A stretch of 64,000 nucleotides of DNA from Lachnospiraceae bacterium. Its GTDB lineage: Bacteria > Bacillota > Clostridia > Lachnospirales > Lachnospiraceae. A model generated the notes under the pieces. The model saw only the letters and a list, made by a program, of their open reading frames with translations, was not told where the DNA came from and did no database searches. Position 1 is the first letter of the stretch. Each line of letters opens with the position of its first letter. The stretch covers positions 28,202-92,201 of the forward strand of contig JAFQOE010000058.1 in NCBI GenBank assembly GCA_017395635.1, read 5' to 3'. Positions 1 to 7,825 of the stretch are shown here, piece by piece. Both the position numbers and the translations under genes were made by a program.

Positions 1-1
1 T

Positions 2-1027
2 GATGAAGCAGGAAACCGCATTCCGCTCATTGACCCGGCTACCGGAGAGCAGAAGCTCGGGAAACGGAATGAAAAGCTGTGGAAACGCATCACAGCAGAA
101 CCAAATGACTGGAACGACCACAGCAAAGCGGAAATCTGGAGAAAGTCATGGGCAGATATCTGTAACGAATATCTGTCTTTGGAACAGCAGATTGACCACA
201 GAAGTTACAAACGGCAGGAGCTGGATTTGGAGCCGACCATCCATGAAGGGTATCGTACCCGGAAGATGGAGAAGGCGGGCTTTGTTTCCAACCGCTGTGA
301 ATACAACCGCATTGTAAGAAAGTTAAATGACATGAAAGGTAAGTGGCTTCTTACAGTGAAGGAATTACAGAAAACCATTATGGAGAGAGGACGGATTTTA
401 TATGAACGAATTACAGGATACTTTAGAGGAAATCATGGAGATTTTCAATATTCAGGACAATATGCTGGACATTCTGGAAGACCAGCAGCATCAGCTGGAG
501 CAGTTGAAATCGGTGAATTTGAAACAGCAGGAATTGCTGGAGAAATTAAATGCCGAGAACAGGAGGCTCTCAGCCGAAAATCGGAATCTGATCATACAGG
601 ATCAGAAATTAGTAACACAGAACAGACAATTGCAGGAATTATGCAAAGGCTAAAAGAGAAAGCGAGGGATCGTGATGAACGAATCAGAAAACTTATGGAA
701 CGCAGACAGTCTTTTGAAGCTGTCGGAGGACTTACAGGTGGAGAACGAGCAGTACCGCTTACAGTTGGCACAAAAGGAGAATCAGATACAGACGCATTTA
801 TCCGATGTGCAAAAGCTGAAATCGCAGATACTCTCCATGCAATCGACGATAGCAGAGCAAGGGCAAGAGATTCAGAAGTTGAACGCTCATATCGCCAGAT
901 TAGCCGAGAGCGACTTGGTATTGTTGGAGAACAAGAAGCTGGCAGAAGCGAATCAGAAGCTACTGGTAGAGAACCAGAAGGCTCAGAATACCTTCAAAGA
1001 AGCCAAGACAAAGACAGAGGACGCTAA
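2..1027 (+). CDS. MobA/MobL-type relaxase, C-terminal part
   Basis: The reading frame is open from the window edge to 1027 and the N-terminal nicking domain lies outside. The visible part reads IPLIDPATGEQKLGKRNEKL, then a region with VDHRSY-like IDHRSYKRQELDLEPTIHEG, which is the conserved tail of the MobA/MobL (MobQ-type) relaxase domain that nicks oriT for conjugative mobilization. A basic, arginine- and glutamate-rich tail follows, including RDERIRKLMERRQ, a stretch also usual in this family. From 402 onward the gene shares its DNA with two genes in another frame (402-653 and 672-1658). Which frame is translated at the overlap, or whether both are, cannot be settled by eye; the tail motif suggests that this frame is real to the end. 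Confidence 0.75.
   Translation, partial: DEAGNRIPLIDPATGEQKLGKRNEKLWKRITAEPNDWNDHSKAEIWRKSWADICNEYLSLEQQIDHRSYKRQELDLEPTIHEGYRTRKMEKAGFVSNRCEYNRIVRKLNDMKGKWLLTVKELQKTIMERGRILYERITGYFRGNHGDFQYSGQYAGHSGRPAASAGAVEIGEFETAGIAGEIKCREQEALSRKSESDHTGSEISNTEQTIAGIMQRLKEKARDRDERIRKLMERRQSFEAVGGLTGGERAVPLTVGTKGESDTDAFIRCAKAEIADTLHAIDDSRARARDSEVERSYRQISRERLGIVGEQEAGRSESEATGREPEGSEYLQRSQDKDRGR
402..653 (+). CDS. Small coiled-coil protein overlapping the relaxase gene
   Basis: An 83-residue protein encoded wholly inside the relaxase C-terminal region in another frame. It is rich in Leu, Gln, Asn and Glu, with regular heptads (for example LNAENRRLSAENRNL) and no membrane segment, so a coiled coil is expected. 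It ends 18 bases before the start of the next gene in the same frame, which has the same kind of coiled coil, so the two may once have been one gene or may work together. No function is recognised. The heptad regularity argues for real coding despite full overlap. Confidence 0.5.
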   Translation: MNELQDTLEEIMEIFNIQDNMLDILEDQQHQLEQLKSVNLKQQELLEKLNAENRRLSAENRNLIIQDQKLVTQNRQLQELCKG

Positions 1028-1658
1028 GAAAATCCTTGCAGACGCCAAAGCATTAAATGGTACTTTTGATAAGCGTGTTAACGAAAAGGTAAGTCGTGTA
1101 AAGCGGAATATGGAAGCTGATATGAAGGGCAGGTTGCAGACCGCACTTCAGAAGCAGACCATAGCATTAAGTATCTGGACATGGGCATTCTGTTTTATCT
1201 GTATGATACAAACAGGGTATATCATTTTTATGAATCAGGATATTACAAGAACGATTCCCCGGTGGTTTATAAACCGTTGGGAGAATGGTTGTGATATAGC
1301 TGTAATGATTGCCCGATTGTATCAATGGTGCTATGGGTATCTTACAAATTATATGCATTCTTATGTTGCGATTGGTGTTGTGGCTCTTGTGACTATTGGA
1401 ATTGTAGCAGTCGGATTTGTATTGCTTAGAAATGTGTTTGACTGGCTTGGCGAGAAGTGGCATGACCGCTGGCAGTATTATGAGGTTTACGGCGAGATAC
1501 GTTTGAGAAAGGTGGTGTCAGTTGCTTTATGTATTGTCAGTGTAACTTTTGCATTGATTGCCGGGAAGTATATTCCGCTAGATATCAATGTAGTGAGCTG
1601 GTGGCTTGGCTTTTCGATCGGACTGAATCTTTTGTATCATGATTGTGTTATAAAATGA
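672..1658 (+). CDS. Coiled-coil membrane protein, DUF6040-like
   Basis: A 328-residue protein. Residues 1-160 form a long coiled coil (ENEQYRLQLAQKENQIQ and similar heptads). Several hydrophobic segments follow (about 168-188, 235-262 and 283-320). This layout matches mobile-element proteins I know as DUF6040, which are commonly encoded directly behind MobA/MobL relaxases; the name is recalled from the pattern, not searched. The first 356 bases overlap the relaxase tail in another frame. Its role is unknown; its position suggests an accessory part in mobilization. An intrinsic terminator lies 24 bases beyond the stop. Confidence 0.7.
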   Translation: MMNESENLWNADSLLKLSEDLQVENEQYRLQLAQKENQIQTHLSDVQKLKSQILSMQSTIAEQGQEIQKLNAHIARLAESDLVLLENKKLAEANQKLLVENQKAQNTFKEAKTKTEDAKKILADAKALNGTFDKRVNEKVSRVKRNMEADMKGRLQTALQKQTIALSIWTWAFCFICMIQTGYIIFMNQDITRTIPRWFINRWENGCDIAVMIARLYQWCYGYLTNYMHSYVAIGVVALVTIGIVAVGFVLLRNVFDWLGEKWHDRWQYYEVYGEIRLRKVVSVALCIVSVTFALIAGKYIPLDINVVSWWLGFSIGLNLLYHDCVIK

Positions 1659-1681
1659 ATCATTAAGCTACCCCAAAACTA

Positions 1682-1714
1682 CTCCCACGGGCAGATAAAA
1701 TATGCTCGTGGGAG
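1682..1714. terminator. Hairpin between convergent genes
   Basis: CTCCCACGGGCA pairs with TGCTCGTGGGAG (one G-U pair) around a 9-base loop. It lies between the DUF6040-like gene (+) and the minus-strand operon ending at 1750, so it may serve both. No strong T run follows on either side. Confidence 0.6.
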
Positions 1715-1749
1715 GGTAATATACAAAGGCTCAAACTGAAAGTTTCCTT

Positions 1750-2310
1750 TTATTTCTTCATAAACATACGAACTTCAACAAGCAAACTAAAAACAAATAA
1801 AACCTCGATAATCAACATTGTAACTGCAATTGAAAAAGCCTGAAAAATACATCCAACAATAAGCGAAACTATTGTTATTGCTATTGCAAAAATCCGATAG
1901 CTTAACGACTTATATAACCATGAATACGGAAGTAAATGAGCACCAAAAACCATTGCGTAAACCATTACCATTTTATCAGGAACAGCACTAAATACCCACA
2001 TCACAATTAATAAGTATAAAAACTGGTTACAGGTAAATAAAAATCCAACATTGCCAAGAGGATTGCTTTTATCAAAAATATCAACTTTTAATACTTTACC
2101 AATTAGCCAGGAAATCGGCAGCAATGGACACGAACAGCAAAACACAAATAAATTCTCTTTATCTTGTGGTAAATCCAGCATTATCACAATTAGTATCAAT
2201 AACCAGATAACAATCGATGCACCGATAAAGGGCAATCCCTTTTTCTGCTTTATTACTATATCATTTCTTAAACTTTCCAAGTCTGTTATGTTTTCCTTAA
2301 TATTATTCAT
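1750..2310 (-). CDS. Polytopic membrane protein, DUF7010-like
   Basis: A 186-residue protein with about six hydrophobic segments and a short soluble N-terminus that reads DLESLRNDIVIKQKKGLPF. This opening and the overall length fit the DUF7010 family as I remember it. It is the last gene of a three-gene minus-strand operon behind a LytTR regulator and a DUF3021 protein, and its start overlaps the preceding gene by 8 bases, implying translational coupling. The biochemical role is unknown. In related loci the LytTR partner controls its own membrane proteins, so this may be a regulated or regulatory membrane factor. Confidence 0.6.
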   Translation of the reverse strand: MNNIKENITDLESLRNDIVIKQKKGLPFIGASIVIWLLILIVIMLDLPQDKENLFVFCCSCPLLPISWLIGKVLKVDIFDKSNPLGNVGFLFTCNQFLYLLIVMWVFSAVPDKMVMVYAMVFGAHLLPYSWLYKSLSYRIFAIAITIVSLIVGCIFQAFSIAVTMLIIEVLFVFSLLVEVRMFMKK

Positions 2311-2764
2311 TTATGGTTCTCCGTTCCTGTTGGTATTGTTGTAATGCGTGAGTATATAACTCGCACTTTTTTTTATGATAACTACCGTAAAACACAAGAC
2401 AGATAAAATATAGGCACAAGATAATAGAAAAAAAGAGCATCCATTGATGCAAATAACTTATATCTCCAAATAGCCCTATGCTATAAAAAAACAATATTTC
2501 ATAGAATGTTATCGCCAACATAAAGATAGTAAGTCTTGCGGTGAAACCAAATCGCCTTATAAACAGCCGGGTAAAAGCCACACAGAATATAAGCACTCCG
2601 CCCAGCGTCCAAACAATTGTTTTTGTAAGATTGACAACAGAAATTGTGTCGGTTCCAGATATCCAACTTACAATAAGTTCAAGTATCAGAAACCATGTTA
2701 CCGCGAAGCATGTTCCATTTCTTAACCATATAAAAAAAGTTTTAAGTTCTTTTTTAGTATTCAT
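2303..2764 (-). CDS. DUF3021-family membrane protein
   Basis: A 153-residue protein with four hydrophobic segments and a basic, charged C-terminal tail (YGSYHKKKCELYTHALQQYQ). DUF3021 proteins typically sit immediately beside small LytTR DNA-binding proteins, as here (11 bases downstream of the LytTR gene). Members are thought to act as membrane partners that hold or modulate the LytTR regulator; that role is family knowledge and has not been shown for this gene. Confidence 0.75.
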   Translation of the reverse strand: MNTKKELKTFFIWLRNGTCFAVTWFLILELIVSWISGTDTISVVNLTKTIVWTLGGVLIFCVAFTRLFIRRFGFTARLTIFMLAITFYEILFFYSIGLFGDISYLHQWMLFFSIILCLYFICLVFYGSYHKKKCELYTHALQQYQQERRTINE

Positions 2765-2774
2765 ATAATATCTC

Positions 2775-3209
2775 CTAAATAGATAAAAGTGTTTTTATTT
2801 GTTTTGCGTAACGGCGTGATATGAAAAGAATTTCACCATTTATCATTTCCGCAGTTATTGAACGATTAAGTTCGGGCTTCAATAATTTAATTTTATTGAT
2901 ATTTACAAGTTGTGACTTTGAAATACGTACAAAATCCTTGTCAGACAAGATTTCTTCAAGTTCATAAAGTCGTTTCTTTATTTCAAGGACCTGCGTCTCG
3001 GTATAAAGAAAGGTACGGTTGTCAACGCTTTCAAAGTATAATACTTCTAGAGGAGAAATCAAATAATGCTTATCATTACCAATAGCGTCAAGTTTTTCTT
3101 CAAAGGCTTCGATATGTTTTTTTAATTTCATTACACTTGCATCTGCCTTCGGGCATTTTATGATTATTTCAAAAAATTCGTTTATATTTTCTATTATCCG
3201 GATATTCAT
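2775..3209 (-). CDS. LytTR-family DNA-binding regulator
   Basis: A 144-residue protein. The N-terminal third is a short coupling region; residues 45-144 form a LytTR domain, with ISPLEVLYFESVDNRTFLYT, then the DFVRISKSQLVNINKI strand and turn, and a terminal SRRYAKQIKTLL. It has no receiver domain, so it belongs to the stand-alone LytTR type that pairs with a DUF3021 membrane protein rather than the AgrA/LytR response regulators. It is first in its operon and has a clear promoter and GGAGGT ribosome site upstream. Autoregulation is likely but inferred. Confidence 0.88.
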   Translation of the reverse strand: MNIRIIENINEFFEIIIKCPKADASVMKLKKHIEAFEEKLDAIGNDKHYLISPLEVLYFESVDNRTFLYTETQVLEIKKRLYELEEILSDKDFVRISKSQLVNINKIKLLKPELNRSITAEMINGEILFISRRYAKQIKTLLSI

Positions 3210-3230
3210 AATGTACCTCCTGTAATTGTC

Positions 3231-3276
3231 ATTATAGCGAGAGCAGCTAAAATTTCCAAGCGAATTTAGGCAAGCG
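3231..3276 (-). promoter_or_regulatory. Promoter of the LytTR operon, with direct repeats
   Basis: On the minus strand TTGGAA (3254-3259) and TATAAT (3231-3236) are separated by 17 bases, upstream of the LytTR gene. Two CAAGCG direct repeats (plus strand 3257-3262 and 3271-3276) overlap and precede the -35 box. Their link to LytTR binding is inferred. Confidence 0.6.
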
Positions 3277-3316
3277 GTACATAAAAGAACTATAAGTGGT
3301 CCAGTACTGCAATAAA

Positions 3317-3353
3317 AAAGCTGATAAAGGCATTTTCACGCTTTATCAGCTTT
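3317..3353 (-). terminator. Intrinsic terminator
   Basis: AAAGCTGATAAAG (3317-3329) and CTTTATCAGCTTT (3341-3353) form a perfect 13-bp stem; on the minus strand it is followed by a run of T. It may end transcripts of the small gene at 3541-3780. The remaining 3354-3540 stretch is AT-rich and holds nothing I recognise. Confidence 0.65.
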
Positions 3354-3540
3354 AGGGCTGAGAATTATTTTTATGGCACTACTATAACAAATCCAATATG
3401 CTCTATGTTCTTATCAAAATAGAAGAAAATTCAAATTTTCCACTTCCCATTGTACCACGCACTGTTCTTACATTCCACTTATATTTTTCTGAAAACTTTA
3501 TAAAAGGTGGACTGCCATACATAGCAATCCACCCATAAGA

Positions 3541-3780
3541 TTACCACACTTCCAAACTATCTTCCGCATCCACCCAATCTTGCATCTCACCCGTCAAAGC
3601 CAACCGAGCATACTCCATAGGGTTGTCAATGGCAAGAGCATTTAATGCACACTGTGAATTGGGGGTGGTTTTCAATCCATCCTCTGCCTCATTACAGTCA
3701 ATTCGCAAAAGCATATTATCAAAAGTTGTTATATCAATGCTATTGCAGTATTGGTTATATGTAGCATAAATAAATTTCAT
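3541..3780 (-). CDS. Small DUF6061-like protein
   Basis: A 79-residue acidic protein beginning MKFIYATYNQYCNSIDITTF and carrying the phrase DNPMEYARLALTGEMQDW. Both the opening and the PMEYARLAL segment resemble the DUF6061 family, small proteins of unknown role that are frequent on Lachnospiraceae mobile elements. The start has an AAAGGAC-type ribosome site. It stands alone between the LytTR operon and an integrase remnant. Confidence 0.6.
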   Translation of the reverse strand: MKFIYATYNQYCNSIDITTFDNMLLRIDCNEAEDGLKTTPNSQCALNALAIDNPMEYARLALTGEMQDWVDAEDSLEVW

Positions 3781-3848
3781 AGCTTTTTTGTCCTTTCAAA
3801 TATATTACAGATAAGCCGGTTGTATTGGTAAATTGTTGTGTGTCCTAG

Positions 3849-4034
3849 AATTATCCTTTAGAACGTGAAACACATGCATCATTACTTTTGTTTGCCGGAG
3901 TATCTATTGCAAGTGTTGCTCGTAGATTAGGACACGCAAGTATGACAACGACACAGAAAACTTATTTACACATTATTCAAGAACTGGAAAATAAGGATGT
4001 AGACTTGGTAATGAGGACGTTATCGGGTCTGTAA
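3849..4034 (+). pseudogene. Tyrosine recombinase C-terminal remnant
   Basis: The frame reads ERETHASLLLFAGVSIASVA then RRLGHASMTTTQKTYLHI and ends LVMRTLSGL. This is the C-terminal catalytic part of a phage/Tn-type tyrosine integrase: the HTHASLL-like box (here THASLL), the RLGHAS box and the Tyr nucleophile in KTYLHI. Nothing upstream continues the frame (stop at 3846-3848), so more than two thirds of the gene is lost. It marks an earlier integration event directly beside the left edge of the defence-like cluster. Confidence 0.8.
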
Positions 4035-4136
4035 CGAGAATGTAACAGAGGTGCTTACGCTGATTATTCTTTGCTTGATTTAAGTGAATTAGGAAAGAAA
4101 ATAGTAACTATACCGAGTTGTGAGGTGATTTGTATT

Positions 4137-4817
4137 ATGAAAATTCTTTTTTGCAATATAGCGTGGATGGATTATTATAAAGGAATTATTAAAGGGGTGG
4201 ATGAACCTCGAAATGGTGGGGCTTATGTATTGGAAAATGGTGATGCACATGAAGCTTATAATTTTGAAGTAGTTAAGTTAAGTGAAGAAAACGGATATCC
4301 AGAAGGTGAATATTGTTTGGGATTTGTAGAGACAAAATCCACCAATGGAAATAGTAGAAATCAGCTCAATATTGAAAAAATAACTGGATGTGAATTGTGT
4401 AAGAAAGAAAATCAAGTAGAGGATGTTTTGGTTATTTATTGTGCTAGATATCCTGATAGTTTCGTGCAGGAAACCTATGTTGTAGGATGGTTTAGACATG
4501 CTACTGTTTACCGCTATTATGAAACATTAGAGTTCTCTGATGGAAATGGTGGAGTGTTTTATCAGGATTATAATGCTATTGCAGAGAAAAAGAATTGTGT
4601 GTTACTCCCACGTTCGGGCAGAAGAAAATCCAATATATGGAGAGTGCCGAGAAAGAATAGCGGTGTTTCATATGGATTTGGGCAAGCAAATGTGTGGTTC
4701 GCATCTGGAAGAGAGCAAAACGAATACTTAGATGCCTTTCTTACCAAAATTGTAAAACAAATTGAAGAATACGAAGGCGAAAATTGGAGAGATGTATATG
4801 CAGCTAGGCTGGATTGA
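4137..4817 (+). CDS. Unknown protein, first gene of the defence-like cluster
   Basis: A 226-residue protein. I start it at the ATG at 4137 because a GAGGTG ribosome site (4122-4127) precedes it; an upstream TTG at 4071 has none. The N-terminus reads MKILFCNIAWMDYYKG and continues with a Gly-rich GGAYVLENGDAHEAYNF. The middle has DVLVIYCARYP and VVGWFRHATVYRYYE, alternating strand patterns that recall beta-barrel EVE/PUA-like readers of modified bases, but I cannot confirm this. It overlaps the DUF6361-like gene by 20 bases, so the two are translationally coupled. A sensing or targeting role is only an inference from the neighbours. Confidence 0.8.
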   Translation: MKILFCNIAWMDYYKGIIKGVDEPRNGGAYVLENGDAHEAYNFEVVKLSEENGYPEGEYCLGFVETKSTNGNSRNQLNIEKITGCELCKKENQVEDVLVIYCARYPDSFVQETYVVGWFRHATVYRYYETLEFSDGNGGVFYQDYNAIAEKKNCVLLPRSGRRKSNIWRVPRKNSGVSYGFGQANVWFASGREQNEYLDAFLTKIVKQIEEYEGENWRDVYAARLD

Positions 4818-6003
4818 TTTTTCAAAAACAGAAAGAAATAAAATATTGAGCGTTTTAGACTTGTTATCTGAGCCAGGAACCTTAGATGAACTTGGAATTG
4901 CACCAATTAGAGATGGTTTTTCTAATTTATTCTTTCCGGGAACATCAACAATCCAGACTAGAGCAAAGTATTTTTTTGCAGTACCATATGCATTGAAGCA
5001 GTTAGAACGAAGTGGAGAAACAAATCCTCATAAGGTATTAAAGGCGTTAGATACGCTTGAACGTACTTGTGGTGAAATATTGCTTGAGCAAAATCGTGAC
5101 GAAAATGGAATTATTGGTAAACGTTCTTTGCAAGGAGGTAAATGGGTAAAGAGAACTCCTGCGGATATTTATTGGGCAGGGTTGAGACAATACGGAATTT
5201 TCACTGGTGGAAATTTGTCATTATCAGAGTATGTTAGAGTTTCTTGTGCAATGAGAACACAGAAATCGACATTAAAGAAATTAGGAAATAGAAATGATAA
5301 TGCAGAAGAGAATGAATGCGATGACAAGAATGCAGGTGACTTGTTCAAGATGCAGTTTTGGAAAATGCCATTGTATAATGATGAATGGCTAGAGACATTC
5401 TGTATGGAATTATCGGATGATGAGGCACAATTTCTAAGTAATCAGATTATCGAGAACTGCAATGGCAGTATGTTGAGTTATGTGTTGGAGAATCATATGG
5501 TAGAGTTCTTGGAATGTGAATCGTTTCAAGACATAGGTGCATTGATTGATAAATTTCCAGAGAATGTACAAGAAGATTTCTGTAAAGCGGTTGCATTTTC
5601 ACGGTTTATTTATGCTATTCGCACGGTATATAACGTAATTATTTCAGATGGTAAAAATGAATATGCTAATTCAGAATTGGAGAGACAGAAAGAAAATTAT
5701 AAGGAAATTGCTGCGTTAGATATTGATGGCATCATGGAACGCTTGGAGATTTTTAATAATCCGATGCTGCGAAAGTTTTTAAAACAATCGCAGGAGTGTA
5801 TGCGAAGTGGGGATATTGAAGAATTAAAGAGGGGTATAATTTCACGCGAAAAGTTTTTGAAAGGACCTAATAGAGCCAAGACTGCTCATCCGGGAGAGTT
5901 TAACCCAGAGGAATGGTTAGGTGGTGGGGAATTGGATTATCGTTTTTATAATGCGAGAACTATACTACGGGATATTATGATGAAGGAGGATACAGATGCT
6001 TAA
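4798..6003 (+). CDS. DUF6361-like protein
   Basis: A 401-residue protein. The ATG at 4798 is preferred because GGAGAG sits 6 bases upstream; this start gives MQLGWIDFSKTERNKILSV, the usual opening of the family. Other recognisable stretches are DELGIAPIRDGFSNLFFPGT and STIQTRAKYFFAVPYAL. Members are DNA-defence-associated proteins of unknown chemistry, commonly encoded next to PLD nuclease and helicase genes, as here. I see no catalytic motif. It overlaps both neighbours (20 bases before, 8 bases after), showing tight operon coupling. Confidence 0.85.
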   Translation: MQLGWIDFSKTERNKILSVLDLLSEPGTLDELGIAPIRDGFSNLFFPGTSTIQTRAKYFFAVPYALKQLERSGETNPHKVLKALDTLERTCGEILLEQNRDENGIIGKRSLQGGKWVKRTPADIYWAGLRQYGIFTGGNLSLSEYVRVSCAMRTQKSTLKKLGNRNDNAEENECDDKNAGDLFKMQFWKMPLYNDEWLETFCMELSDDEAQFLSNQIIENCNGSMLSYVLENHMVEFLECESFQDIGALIDKFPENVQEDFCKAVAFSRFIYAIRTVYNVIISDGKNEYANSELERQKENYKEIAALDIDGIMERLEIFNNPMLRKFLKQSQECMRSGDIEELKRGIISREKFLKGPNRAKTAHPGEFNPEEWLGGGELDYRFYNARTILRDIMMKEDTDA

Positions 6004-7825
6004 TCCAAATGATGATAGGTTAGATTATGGACAAGTACTTGCTCCTCCAGAAGGATATAATCTTGATTTTGCGATTGGAACTACATATTCGCTTGATTTA
6101 GATGCATTAGTTGGAGCATCTATAGCTCTTGGGTTATCTGAGGATACCGATAGTGATTTGATGAAGAATCCGATTTGTTTGTTGGAGGCATTAAGAGCAA
6201 CTGGAGATAAGGTTGCATTGTTTTGTGAAGCAGGGCAAATTCATATGCCGAACAACGTGACCTCACTTTATATATTACTTGAAAAGATGGTGTTTCAAGT
6301 AAATACTGCAAAACGAAAAGGAATTGGGAAATATCCATCATTTCATCCTAAGTTTTGGCTGTTAAGATATGTGGATGAGAATAGTATTCCGCTTTATAGG
6401 ATTGTTGTATTATCTCGAAATCTCACGTTTGATAGAAGCTGGGATATTACTTTTTGCATGGACGGTGTTGTTAATCGAAGAAAGACCTTGAAAACAGAGC
6501 CAGTAATAGATTTTATTTCTTATCTAGTAGGTAATCTTTCTTCTGATGATAACGGAAAAGCAAAACAGAAGAAAATAAAGGCAATTATGCGAGAATTGCC
6601 GTATGTACATTTTGAATTGAACTCAAGGGAATTTGAAGATTTCGAGTTTTTGCCAATAGGAATAAAGAATAGTGAAGGCGGTTTCTATTCGACAGAAGAT
6701 AAAGCGTTTGCACCGCTATTTGAAGATTCATTTCATGAAGTTTTGGTAATGTCTCCTTTTTTGACAGGTTCTGTTATTAAAGATTTTAACGACAGAAATA
6801 CATATATCAATAAAACAGAATATATGCTCTTTACTAGAGCGATGTCACTAGGTAAATTAAAGCCGGATGACTGTTCAAATTTTAGAATATTTACGATGAA
6901 AGATGCTGTAGTAGATGGTGAGTCTGCTATATCAGAAGATGAACCACAGATACAGAAGCAGGATATTCATGCAAAAGTATATATGGTTCGTAAATATTCG
7001 GATTCATATTTGTATCTTGGTTCGCTTAATGCATCTCATAATGCTAGGTATGGGAATATTGAGTTTATGATGATGTTGAAAAGCAAAAATAGATATTTGA
7101 ATTTAATGAAGTTGTCAGAAGCATTATTTGGAGGAAGTGAAGAAGCTACAAGTAATCCATTTCAAGAAGTTTCATTAAATACAATAGTGTCTGTTGATGA
7201 AGATCAAGAAATGCAAAGTGCTCTTGAAAATTATGTCAAAGATATTAGCCGAATGAAACCAAATGCGATAGTATCTGCAAATGGTGAAAATTATGACGTA
7301 ACAGTGCATTTTACAAAATATGAAGCATGTAAATACAAAGTATCGATGTCCCCATTGCTATCCAACAAGACAGAGGTGCTTGCAGAAAATGTACAATTTG
7401 CTTCATTACATCTTACGCAGTTATCAGAATTTTATAAGTTTATGATTACCGATGGAGAAAGAACGATACAAAGAGTAATCATGATTCCTACGAATGGATT
7501 GCCAGAAGAAAGAGAAAAAGCAGTAGTGAATAGTGTTGTTAAAGATAAAGAATGTTTTTATCGCTATATTGCTTTTCTACTTGGAGATAATTGTGTTCTT
7601 AGTGCATTGGAAGCAAGTAATGTGACAGGAATTGCAAATGCCGGAATTACTCATGACACTGTACAAATTCCTGCTTTGTACGAGAAAATGTTGCAAACAG
7701 CAGCTACTGCACCGGAAAGATTCAAAGAGATTGATTACTTGATTAAGGCAATTTCTGCCGATGGTGTAATACCAGAGCAATTTGAAGAATTATACAATAC
7801 GTTTAAGAAAGCGGTGAAACTGTAA
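5996..7825 (+). CDS. Phospholipase-D-like nuclease protein
   Basis: A 609-residue protein with an AAGGAGG site 7 bases before the ATG. It contains two HxK motifs: FHPKFWLLRY near residue 117, followed by LSRNLTFDRSWD, and IHAKVYMVRKY near residue 325, followed by LYLGSLNASHNA. Two HxK(x)nN/S-type motifs in one chain are the hallmark of a pseudo-dimeric PLD active site, used by nucleases such as DISARM DrmC and Nuc. The C-terminal 200 residues are unassigned. Its stop overlaps the helicase start by one base (TAATG). Probable role: a phosphodiesterase cutting nucleic acid within the helicase system. Confidence 0.85.
   Translation: MLNPNDDRLDYGQVLAPPEGYNLDFAIGTTYSLDLDALVGASIALGLSEDTDSDLMKNPICLLEALRATGDKVALFCEAGQIHMPNNVTSLYILLEKMVFQVNTAKRKGIGKYPSFHPKFWLLRYVDENSIPLYRIVVLSRNLTFDRSWDITFCMDGVVNRRKTLKTEPVIDFISYLVGNLSSDDNGKAKQKKIKAIMRELPYVHFELNSREFEDFEFLPIGIKNSEGGFYSTEDKAFAPLFEDSFHEVLVMSPFLTGSVIKDFNDRNTYINKTEYMLFTRAMSLGKLKPDDCSNFRIFTMKDAVVDGESAISEDEPQIQKQDIHAKVYMVRKYSDSYLYLGSLNASHNARYGNIEFMMMLKSKNRYLNLMKLSEALFGGSEEATSNPFQEVSLNTIVSVDEDQEMQSALENYVKDISRMKPNAIVSANGENYDVTVHFTKYEACKYKVSMSPLLSNKTEVLAENVQFASLHLTQLSEFYKFMITDGERTIQRVIMIPTNGLPEEREKAVVNSVVKDKECFYRYIAFLLGDNCVLSALEASNVTGIANAGITHDTVQIPALYEKMLQTAATAPERFKEIDYLIKAISADGVIPEQFEELYNTFKKAVKL

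Noticed and set aside
3..317. Open frame of 104 codons at the left edge
   Set aside because: It lies in another frame of the relaxase; the overlapped frame has clear MobA/MobL motifs and this one shows nothing protein-like.
3857..3872. Half match to parS (ACGTGAAACA)
   Set aside because: Only one arm matches and the bases code for the conserved part of the integrase relic; no palindrome.
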